Shown piece after piece: positions 1-5,209 of a stretch of 5,768 nucleotides of DNA. The position numbers and the translations under genes were made by a program. Positions within the stretch are counted from its first letter, which is position 1; the number at the start of each line of letters is the position of its first letter. Below the pieces are notes generated by a model that saw nothing but the letters and a program-made list of their open reading frames with translations, had not been told where the DNA came from and did no database searches. The stretch covers positions 1 through 5,768 of the forward strand of contig CALEPS010000037.1 of assembly GCA_937910305.1 (NCBI GenBank), read 5' to 3'. This stretch comes from an uncultured Bacteroidales bacterium. GTDB lineage: Bacteria; Bacteroidota; Bacteroidia; Bacteroidales; Paludibacteraceae.

Positions 1-12
1 CGCCTCCGGTAA

Positions 13-20
13 CAAAGATA
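13..20 (-). promoter_or_regulatory. Bacteroidetes -7 promoter box pointing out of the left edge
   Basis: Read on the minus strand this is TATCTTTG, an exact match to the Bacteroidetes -7 consensus TAnnTTTG. It starts 13 nt past the dapL stop codon and would fire leftward into a gene beyond the window. I see no good TTTG-type -33 box at the expected 19-21 bp upstream, where the last codons of dapL lie, so the call rests on one 8-bp match. If real, the gene after dapL can be transcribed independently of the dapFL unit. Confidence 0.35.
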
Positions 21-33
21 TAATGACACTTAT

Positions 34-1203
34 TCATAATGATATTTCTGTTCTAATACGTTTAAGAGCTATCTGAACATCTTCCCTCCGTGAGAACGCC
101 GAGAAGCGCACATATCCTTCTCCATTATGTCCAAAACCGACACCCGGGGTACAGATGATTTTACATCGGTTAAGCAATAAGTCAAAGAATTCCCATGACC
201 CCATGCCATGCGGAGTAGCACACCATATATAAGGAGCGTTAACGCCGCCGAAAACCTGTAGTCCTACTTGCTGCAACCCTTCACGAATCATTTGCGCCGT
301 TTCCATATAATACGCCACGTTCGCTTCAACTGCAGTACGTCCTTTCGGGGTATAAGTGGCTTGCGCCGCACGTTGTGAGATATAGGCTGTCCCATTGTAT
401 TTGGTACATTGACGCCGCATCCACATGCCTTGCAGACCCGTTTCATAAGGTACTACGGTATAACCGCAACGAACAGATGTAAAGCCTGCACTTTTACTGA
501 AACTATGCACCTCTATGGACACCTCTTTAGCGCCTTCGATTTCATAGATGCTATGAGGTATGTCCGGCAAAGAAATATATGCCTCATACGCAGCATCAAA
601 AATAATGATACTATGATTCTTCCTGGCATAATTTACCCAAAGACGAAGTTGATCATGCGTCAATACAGCGCCGGTAGGGTTGTTAGGAAAACACAAATAG
701 ATAATATCTACCTTTTCTTTCGGTAGTTCCGGTACAAAATTATTCTCTTTCAGACATGGCATAAGGACTATCTCACGCCCCGCCATCATATTAGCATCCA
801 CATACGCCGGATAAGTCGGATCCGGAATAGCAACCGTATTGTCCGAGTCGAATAACTCGCTGAGGTTTCCCAAATCGCTTCCGGCTCCTTCTCCTATAAA
901 GATTTCATCGGTCTGAAAGTTTATTCCGCGAGGTTTATAATAGTGGTCTATTATTGTTTGCTGCAACCATTCATATCCGTTTTCCGGACAATATCCGCGA
1001 AATGTATCTGCATGGGCCAGTTCTTCTGCTGCAGCCTGCATGGTATCAACTATCACCCGCGGCAAAGGACGAGTTACATCCCCTACCCCCATACGCAACA
1101 AATGCTCATCCGGATGATGAGTCAAATACTCTTTAACCCTTAAATCAATGTCGTGAAACAAATAATGAGGAGACAAGCCTGTATAGTGGGTATTGATTTT
1201 CAT
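34..1203 (-). CDS. dapL: LL-diaminopimelate aminotransferase (DapL)
   Basis: A PLP-dependent fold-type I aminotransferase, 389 residues. It converts tetrahydrodipicolinate to LL-2,6-diaminopimelate in one step with glutamate as amino donor, in the cytoplasm, bypassing the succinylase/acetylase routes. Visible motifs: substrate-side GDVTRPLP (41-48) and TFRGY (67-71), Tyr131 in DPTYPAY, Asn175 in PNNPTG, Asp203 and Tyr206 in FDAAYEAY, Schiff-base Lys237 in SFSKSAGF, Arg245 in the following VRCGY, and carboxylate-binding Arg366 in GYVRFSAF. These fit DapL better than generic class I/II aminotransferases. Reference DapLs are about 410 residues. This one is shorter at two loops (around 143-147 and 252-260) and reads GEGAGSD at 104-110 where references have SDGAKSD or SDGAKCD. 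The ATG is the only plausible start: the dapF stop lies 12 nt upstream in the same frame. No clear Shine-Dalgarno. It is co-directional with dapF and probably co-transcribed, which supports the assignment. Confidence 0.9.
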   Translation of the reverse strand: MKINTHYTGLSPHYLFHDIDLRVKEYLTHHPDEHLLRMGVGDVTRPLPRVIVDTMQAAAEELAHADTFRGYCPENGYEWLQQTIIDHYYKPRGINFQTDEIFIGEGAGSDLGNLSELFDSDNTVAIPDPTYPAYVDANMMAGREIVLMPCLKENNFVPELPKEKVDIIYLCFPNNPTGAVLTHDQLRLWVNYARKNHSIIIFDAAYEAYISLPDIPHSIYEIEGAKEVSIEVHSFSKSAGFTSVRCGYTVVPYETGLQGMWMRRQCTKYNGTAYISQRAAQATYTPKGRTAVEANVAYYMETAQMIREGLQQVGLQVFGGVNAPYIWCATPHGMGSWEFFDLLLNRCKIICTPGVGFGHNGEGYVRFSAFSRREDVQIALKRIRTEISL

Positions 1204-1215
1204 AAGCGAATGAAT

Positions 1216-2040
1216 TTATAGAATATATTGTCCCCGATATACTTCTGTTGCAGGACCTGTCATATACGCTATTTTATAGATCGGATCATATTGAATAAAG
1301 AGGTCTCCTCCTTTGAGATGAACTACCACTTCATTCTCTGTTTCCCCCAGCCGGTTAGCCGCAACCGCCGCCGCACATGCTCCGGTGCCACAAGCTAATG
1401 TCTCTCCTGTTCCTCGTTCCCATACACGGACATCCAGTTCATGCACATTGCGTACATACACAAACTCCACATTAGTACCATCCGGAAAATGCGGATGGAT
1501 ACTTATGTGTTCACCCATCTCTGCCATTTCTGCATCAGAAATTACCCAATTACGGAAAAACACAGCATGGGGATTTCCCATGTTAACTGACATGAATCCT
1601 AAGATATCCATTCCTTTTAATGGCAATGTATCTGTTTTGACAGTTGGCATTCCCATGTTTACTTTGACCTGTTTCACAACGCCGTTCTGGACCAACAATG
1701 TTAAAATTCGAATACCTGCCAAGGTTTTTATTGCTATACTGGTAGATGGACATAACCCGCTTTCGTACAGATACTTACCTACGCACCGGATGGCGTTACC
1801 ACACATCTCCGCTTCAGACCCGTCTGCATTAAAGATACGCATCTCTGCATCTGCTTCCTTACTCGGAGACATAAGCACTAATCCATCGGATCCCACTCCG
1901 AAATGACGATCTGAAATGCGTCTTGATAAAGACGGAATGTCTGTCTTGGTTATAAGAGCGGCAGTACTATCCTGAAAACAGTCTATGTAAATATAGTCGT
2001 TTCCCAAACCGTGCATTTTTATAAAAGGAAGACTTTGCAT
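1216..2040 (-). CDS. dapF: Diaminopimelate epimerase (DapF)
   Basis: A cofactor-independent, two-cysteine epimerase that interconverts LL- and meso-diaminopimelate, the last step before peptidoglycan incorporation or LysA decarboxylation. It is 274 residues, normal for the family. The two-lobed fold shows in its paired motifs: MHGLGNDY (9-16), then FNADGSEAEMCGNAIR with catalytic Cys80 (70-85) in the N-terminal half; GNPHAV (155-160), TNVEFV (189-194), WERGTGET (207-214) and ACGTGA with catalytic Cys217 (216-221) in the C-terminal half. All expected catalytic and substrate-binding signatures appear intact. The start is well bounded: an in-frame TGA on the coding strand lies at 2050-2052, and the ATG at 2040 gives the usual short N-terminus before MHGLGND. 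There is no strong Shine-Dalgarno. It is the first gene of a two-gene unit with dapL; its product uses the DapL product as substrate. Confidence 0.96.
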   Translation of the reverse strand: MQSLPFIKMHGLGNDYIYIDCFQDSTAALITKTDIPSLSRRISDRHFGVGSDGLVLMSPSKEADAEMRIFNADGSEAEMCGNAIRCVGKYLYESGLCPSTSIAIKTLAGIRILTLLVQNGVVKQVKVNMGMPTVKTDTLPLKGMDILGFMSVNMGNPHAVFFRNWVISDAEMAEMGEHISIHPHFPDGTNVEFVYVRNVHELDVRVWERGTGETLACGTGACAAAVAANRLGETENEVVVHLKGGDLFIQYDPIYKIAYMTGPATEVYRGQYIL

Positions 2041-2104
2041 AAATCCAAATCAATAAAATATGCTATTTTTTATTTCATATCGCTTTAAAACAAATATTCA
2101 GCGC

Positions 2105-2151
2105 GATTTTGACATTGATTTTTACTTTCAATCGGATCAAAAATCAAAATC
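2105..2151. repeat. AT-rich imperfect dyad in the dapF upstream region
   Basis: The inner arms are TGATTTTT (2116-2123) and AAAAATCA (2139-2146). The outer segments GATTTTGA (2105-2112) and TCAAAATC (2144-2151) are also complementary but overlap the inner arm by three bases, so they can extend the inner stem only partly, with a bulge. GCG at 2101-2103 and CGC at 2155-2157 flank it. The element sits just downstream (on the minus strand) of the proposed dapF -7 box, so it lies at the very start of the predicted transcript or could serve as a DNA operator. The arms are almost pure A/T, so a chance origin is quite possible. Confidence 0.35.
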
Positions 2152-2156
2152 AGCCG

Positions 2157-2188
2157 CAAAATTACTACAAATTATTTGAATATGCAAG
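2157..2188 (-). promoter_or_regulatory. Probable promoter for dapF-dapL
   Basis: On the minus strand the box at 2164-2157 reads TAATTTTG, a full match to TAnnTTTG. A CTTG (three of four to TTTG) lies at 2188-2185, with 20 bp between them, the spacing expected of Bacteroidetes sigma-ABfr promoters. Transcription would begin near 2150, leaving a leader of roughly 110 nt before the dapF ATG. It lies downstream of the VWA-gene terminator, so dapFL would be a separate transcription unit. Confidence 0.5.
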
Positions 2189-2197
2189 AGTTTATAC

Positions 2198-2226
2198 AAA
2201 AAAAAGTGAGCCGAAGCCCACTTTTT
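2198..2226 (-). terminator. Intrinsic terminator of the VWA-protein gene
   Basis: On the minus strand the 11-bp stem AAAAAGTGGGC / GCTCACTTTTT closes a TTCG loop (a C(UUCG)G tetraloop in RNA) and runs into eight consecutive T (2205-2198). It begins about 30 nt after the VWA stop codon. The one non-Watson-Crick position (2209/2218) is a G-U wobble in minus-strand RNA but an A-C mismatch in plus-strand RNA, so the hairpin is best suited to leftward transcription. It separates the VWA gene from dapF. Confidence 0.88.
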
Positions 2227-2262
2227 AACGGTTTAACGATTTAACAGTTTAACATTTTAACG
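2223..2262. repeat. Five degenerate 8-bp tandem repeats at the end of the VWA gene
   Basis: Five consecutive 8-bp units read on the plus strand: TTTTAACG, GTTTAACG, ATTTAACA, GTTTAACA, TTTTAACG. The core TTTAAC is invariant; only the first and last bases vary. On the coding (minus) strand the first unit contains the last Arg codon and the TAA stop of the VWA gene, and the last unit contributes its T run to the terminator stem. Because the stop is in the first unit, gain or loss of units would alter only the 3' untranslated spacer, not the protein. Confidence 0.75.
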
Positions 2263-4086
2263 TATCAACACCTTGTCTGTAAACCATTGTCCGTCATGGA
2301 ATGTCTTAACAAAATACACTCCTATAGGCAGACCGAGAGTAGCAAATTTAGCATTCAGATCCGAAATATCTCCTTCAAAAACGGTGATCAGTTTTCCGCT
2401 GACGTCCATCAGGTAATGAACTCCTTCACCATGCGGGATAGACGGGTCTTTCTCTATATCTTCTGCTTTAAACGGATTCGGCAGGAACTGCTCTACGTTG
2501 TCAGAAACATCTTCGTTCATCTCGGAAGGATCGCAGCTCGGCATGGACGAAAACTCGATAATAGTACGGACGAGCATGTCGTTCAGGTGCTCTACTTTCA
2601 GACTGTCAGTAGTCGGTTTGAGATGGCTGTGACCGATACCGGAATCGTCTGTCAGGAAGAAGGACGTGCCGTTGGTGGCAAGTGCCATGGACCGCAGTAG
2701 TAATTCCCCGCTCTCGCCCAAACCGCTGCATACAACCGGCACGATGCGGACGCCTAAAGCCGCGGCATTCAGTATCTGTTCATGCAACAGGGCGATAGTG
2801 GCGCTGTCTTGATGGCATGGTGCATCTAAAATAAGGAACGCAACGCGCGCACGCGCACCATCATCCCATCCGGCGCTGTTCATCGCGGCCATCAATGCTT
2901 CCGGTACTGCTTCCGGATAGTCGCCGCCGCCGTTGGCTTGCTGCTTGTCTATAAAAGCCTGCGTCTCTTTGATATCCGATGTCAGACGGGAGATACGGGT
3001 CAGGTATTCGTCGCCGTGATCACGATAAACGACTGCACCCGTTCGGATATTCAAACCACCCGTAGCTTCCTTGGCGCGGGAGATCACATCCTTCATCTCT
3101 GCCTGCAAATACCGCAATTCATCCCCCATAGAACCTGTCGCATCGAATACAAACACCACATCTACCGTCTCGTTGGCTTCGCATGGCTCATCTATGATAA
3201 AGGTATTCAAACCCTCGCTCCATTGTCTGGCTGTCTGTATTTGGTCGTCCACACGGATCTGAAAATCAGCGTGCTTGCCGCATAGATTGTTGCCTACGAG
3301 TTGATACCATAGCTCCGCTTTGCCGGTGTTGTCCGTCACGGCTTGGAACAATGTGTTGCCCGCATTATCCAACAGACTCACAGCACGGGAAACAACAGGG
3401 AAACCGTCTTTATTGCGCACCTGCACGGTATAACGGTGCCGGGGAGCAATCTTCCATTCACTGACAAACTGCTTGTGGCTTCCGTCCAAAACGCTCGGCC
3501 AGAAGTACCATTTGGTAAAGTCATTCACTTCGCCTGCTGTCAGTTTGCCGGCGGAGACAGCATTGTTTGCCGCGCTATAGCCGACGACTGCTGCATCTTC
3601 TTCCACTGCCGACAAGGGTACCGTTTCCATGAGTTCTTCTGCATAGTCAGCGGACTCAGGCATAGCTGTTGCTTTCATATACATAACTCCGCCTTTCGCA
3701 CCGCTTCTGGTCATACCCAATGTTACCATCTCGTCTCTTTCATTACGGCCGGGTTTGTATGGCTTCGGAGTTAGACTGACAATAGCCAGCGGTGAACCGT
3801 CCAGTGTAAATTTTGCACTCTCGAATCCTTCGCGGCTTATTACCAGTTTCTTCACACCTTTGAGGGCCTCCGGTTTTAGAATAACGCGTCCGTCGTAGGA
3901 GGTCTTGAAAACCGTCTTTCCTACCCGTACCTCCACCCCGTCCAACAGGGCTTGTGTGGTATCCATCACAATAACCGTCAAAGGCTGAAGACTGATTGTT
4001 GACGGCTGATTACTCTTCTTCATACATGCGCTCGCTGCGCCAAAGCTCAACAGAGCGGTCAGAATGACAGATAATATTCGTTTCAT
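2257..4086 (-). CDS. Exported VWA-domain protein with carboxypeptidase-regulatory-like and Por-secretion-like C-terminal domains
   Basis: 609 residues from the ATG at 4086. The frame stays open upstream to a TTG at 4116, but the ATG gives a clean signal peptide. Layout: positive N-terminus (MKR) and hydrophobic segment 4-20 ending ASA-Cys21, a lipobox-like or signal peptidase I site; 33-105 resembles a carboxypeptidase regulatory-like beta-sandwich (YDGRV, then REGFES); 178-193 carries a LTAGEVNDF motif; 216-283 is a second beta-sandwich-like region (DGFPV, then TDNTGKAELWY); 307-515 is the VWA domain with MIDAS residues Asp315-x-Thr317-Gly-Ser319 (FDATGSM), GGGDYPEA (386-393) and Asp421 (LILDAPC), of the kind seen in hemicentin-like VWA proteins. 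The C-terminal 75 residues (LPNPF at 535-539, DVSGKL 561-566, GVYFVK 589-594, ending DKVLIR) look like a type IX secretion sorting domain. VWA domains bind a metal ion and ligand protein, so an adhesive or scaffolding envelope role is likely, but the partner is unknown. No enzymatic motif seen. Ends in a strong terminator. Confidence 0.85.
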   Translation of the reverse strand: MKRILSVILTALLSFGAASACMKKSNQPSTISLQPLTVIVMDTTQALLDGVEVRVGKTVFKTSYDGRVILKPEALKGVKKLVISREGFESAKFTLDGSPLAIVSLTPKPYKPGRNERDEMVTLGMTRSGAKGGVMYMKATAMPESADYAEELMETVPLSAVEEDAAVVGYSAANNAVSAGKLTAGEVNDFTKWYFWPSVLDGSHKQFVSEWKIAPRHRYTVQVRNKDGFPVVSRAVSLLDNAGNTLFQAVTDNTGKAELWYQLVGNNLCGKHADFQIRVDDQIQTARQWSEGLNTFIIDEPCEANETVDVVFVFDATGSMGDELRYLQAEMKDVISRAKEATGGLNIRTGAVVYRDHGDEYLTRISRLTSDIKETQAFIDKQQANGGGDYPEAVPEALMAAMNSAGWDDGARARVAFLILDAPCHQDSATIALLHEQILNAAALGVRIVPVVCSGLGESGELLLRSMALATNGTSFFLTDDSGIGHSHLKPTTDSLKVEHLNDMLVRTIIEFSSMPSCDPSEMNEDVSDNVEQFLPNPFKAEDIEKDPSIPHGEGVHYLMDVSGKLITVFEGDISDLNAKFATLGLPIGVYFVKTFHDGQWFTDKVLIR

Positions 4087-4113
4087 AACAAAAATGATTT
4101 TTTCACTAAGCAA

Positions 4114-4148
4114 CAAATACTATGCCAGAGAAGTTTTCTGCTTGCAAG
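4114..4148 (-). promoter_or_regulatory. Weak candidate promoter for the VWA gene
   Basis: On the minus strand the box at 4122-4114 reads TAGTATTTG, which matches TAnnTTTG only if one extra base is allowed between TA and TTTG. A CTTG lies at 4148-4145, inside the palindrome CTTGCAAG, 22 bp upstream. The position, about 30 nt before the ATG at 4086, is right, but neither the -7 box nor the spacing is canonical. It is the best candidate I find on this strand in the 159-bp divergent region. Confidence 0.25.
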
Positions 4149-4178
4149 ATAGCATATTCATGAAAAAATGTACTTTTA

Positions 4179-4210
4179 TTTGCCTGTATGAAATATTTTT
4201 CGTACCTTTG
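4179..4210 (+). promoter_or_regulatory. Promoter for the outer-membrane barrel gene
   Basis: TTTG at 4179-4182 and TACCTTTG at 4203-4210 are exact matches to the Bacteroidetes -33 and -7 boxes, with 20 bp between them. Transcription would start around 4215-4218, about 30 nt before the ATG at 4246. The -7 box continues as TACCTTTGCAC, the same extension seen ahead of glyS. Confidence 0.8.
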
Positions 4211-4245
4211 CACGTTAAAGATATCGGAAGGTGTATTTTTTTGCA

Positions 4246-5130
4246 ATGAAAACAACCCGCCTCATAGTATTAGCCATTGCATCCGGTCTTCTTTGGTTGC
4301 CTGTCCGGACGGCAGCTCAGGAAAAAGCACCGGGAGAAGCGGTTGCACAATCGGAAACCGCTGTTGTCCAGCCTGACCGGCCGGGCTTCGGTACGGGTAC
4401 AACCGTGCTGGACCGCGGAGTAATCCAATGGGAGTTGGGATTCGATGTGGAGCACTACTTGGGAACGCATTTAATTACTCTCCCCACTACCTCTTTGCGC
4501 TTCGGTGTGGACCGGAGGGCGGAATTGCGCTTGGATTACGGAGGGGTTTTGGCAGTAAGCGACCATCCGGACACCGACCCCTCCACTTCGGATGAGCATT
4601 TATACGCTCCGTCGCCTATCTATGTCGGGTCTAAAATAATGCTATGGGAGGGTTCTGAAGAGAGACGTTTGAAATGGATCCCCAAAGTGAGCGTGATGGC
4701 GGAGATAGGTCTGCCTGTTACAAAAGAGATAGCGAAACGCATGCCTATATCCGGAAATATTGATCTGCTCTTCGAAAACGAAGTAACAGATTGGTTCTCT
4801 ATCGGCTATGATGTCGGCGCACAATGGGTGGAATGGGCCCCCATGCCGGATATATTCGCCTCATTAGGTCTTAATTTCTCCCCTATCGACAAACTCGGGC
4901 TGTACATTGAGAACTTCAATATCTTTGACTGCGACGCAGCTGAAATTCTTGTCGGTTACAGCAATGTATATATGGTGTATCTCAATTTCGGTGTAACCTA
5001 CCTCGTCCATCCGCGGGTGCAACTGGACCTCTATGCGGGATTCAACTGCTTCCACTCCGAAACCATGCTGAGCGGTCCTAAGAACGATTCTTTTCTCGGT
5101 TTTGGCGTGGCTTGGTTGATTAGAGACTAA
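4246..5130 (+). CDS. Predicted outer-membrane beta-barrel protein, MetA-pathway/transporter-like family
   Basis: 294 residues from the ATG at 4246. An in-frame GTG at 4231 is possible, but the ATG gives a standard signal peptide: MKTTR, a hydrophobic stretch 6-20, and a likely signal peptidase I site after Thr22-Ala23-Ala24. A GGAAGG lies 14 nt before the ATG, rather far for a Shine-Dalgarno. The mature protein opens with a polar segment and then QPDRPGFGTG (42-51) and DRGVIQWELGF (56-66). The rest is a succession of short alternating polar/hydrophobic strands with aromatic girdle residues (such as SLRFGV, ELRLDY, FSIGYDVGAQW, VYLNFGVTYLV, LDLYAGF). This pattern, with the RPGF opening, resembles the proteins annotated as putative MetA-pathway phenol degradation or transporter (PF13557), which are predicted outer-membrane barrels. 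The family name does not establish phenol metabolism, and no substrate can be read from the sequence. It is transcribed away from the VWA gene, and glyS follows 79 bp downstream without a convincing terminator between. Confidence 0.8.
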   Translation: MKTTRLIVLAIASGLLWLPVRTAAQEKAPGEAVAQSETAVVQPDRPGFGTGTTVLDRGVIQWELGFDVEHYLGTHLITLPTTSLRFGVDRRAELRLDYGGVLAVSDHPDTDPSTSDEHLYAPSPIYVGSKIMLWEGSEERRLKWIPKVSVMAEIGLPVTKEIAKRMPISGNIDLLFENEVTDWFSIGYDVGAQWVEWAPMPDIFASLGLNFSPIDKLGLYIENFNIFDCDAAEILVGYSNVYMVYLNFGVTYLVHPRVQLDLYAGFNCFHSETMLSGPKNDSFLGFGVAWLIRD

Positions 5131-5146
5131 TTTTTTACGCAAAAAA

Positions 5147-5178
5147 CTTGCATATATCAGAAAAAAGCAGTACTTTTG
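5147..5178 (+). promoter_or_regulatory. Promoter for glycyl-tRNA synthetase
   Basis: TACTTTTG at 5171-5178 is an exact match to the Bacteroidetes -7 box. CTTG at 5147-5150 matches three of four bases of the -33 TTTG, and the spacer is 20 bp. Transcription would start near 5183-5186, giving a leader of about 25 nt. The -7 box runs on as TACTTTTGCAC and overlaps a perfect inverted repeat. Confidence 0.72.
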
Positions 5179-5191
5179 CACTCGCAAAAGT
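5172..5191. repeat. Perfect 8-bp inverted repeat over the glyS -7 box and start point
   Basis: ACTTTTGC (5172-5179) and GCAAAAGT (5184-5191) are exact inverted copies around the 4-nt centre ACTC. The left arm is most of the -7 box and the right arm covers the expected transcription start. It could be an operator, or part of a wider promoter sequence preference in this phylum. As RNA it is unlikely to form, because the left arm lies upstream of the predicted start. Confidence 0.6.
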
Positions 5192-5209
5192 GAAATCGTT
5201 AATATTTGT

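Noticed and set aside
1385..1906. A 173-codon plus-strand open frame inside dapF
   Set aside because: It is antisense to a well conserved DapF with both catalytic cysteines; the translation is low in recognisable motifs and has no promoter or ribosome-binding signal.
2041..2160. Lysine riboswitch in the dapF leader
   Set aside because: The leader is shorter and far more AT-rich than lysine riboswitches, and I see none of their conserved multi-helix core; only a simple AT-rich dyad is present.
2843..2858. A 16-nt alternating purine-pyrimidine run (Z-DNA-like) in the VWA gene
   Set aside because: It is explained by codons for an Ala-Arg-Ala-Arg-Val stretch at the edge of a VWA strand; no sign of a separate function.
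2287..3774. Several plus-strand open frames of 60-143 codons opposite the VWA gene
   Set aside because: All lie inside a coherent multi-domain protein on the other strand, and none shows family motifs, a signal peptide or a promoter.
4087..4116. TTG at 4116 as start of the VWA protein, adding ten residues
   Set aside because: The added residues precede an already ideal signal peptide beginning MKR, and the TTG overlaps the only candidate promoter box; ATG at 4086 is preferred.
4231..4245. GTG at 4231 as start of the barrel protein, adding five residues
   Set aside because: The GTG overlaps the only Shine-Dalgarno-like GGAAGG and lies within about 15 nt of the predicted transcription start; ATG at 4246 gives a standard signal peptide.
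5131..5146. TTTTTT-ACGC-AAAAAA as terminator of the barrel gene
   Set aside because: The stem is six A-T pairs only, with no G-C and no T run after it; too weak to call, so read-through into glyS stays possible.
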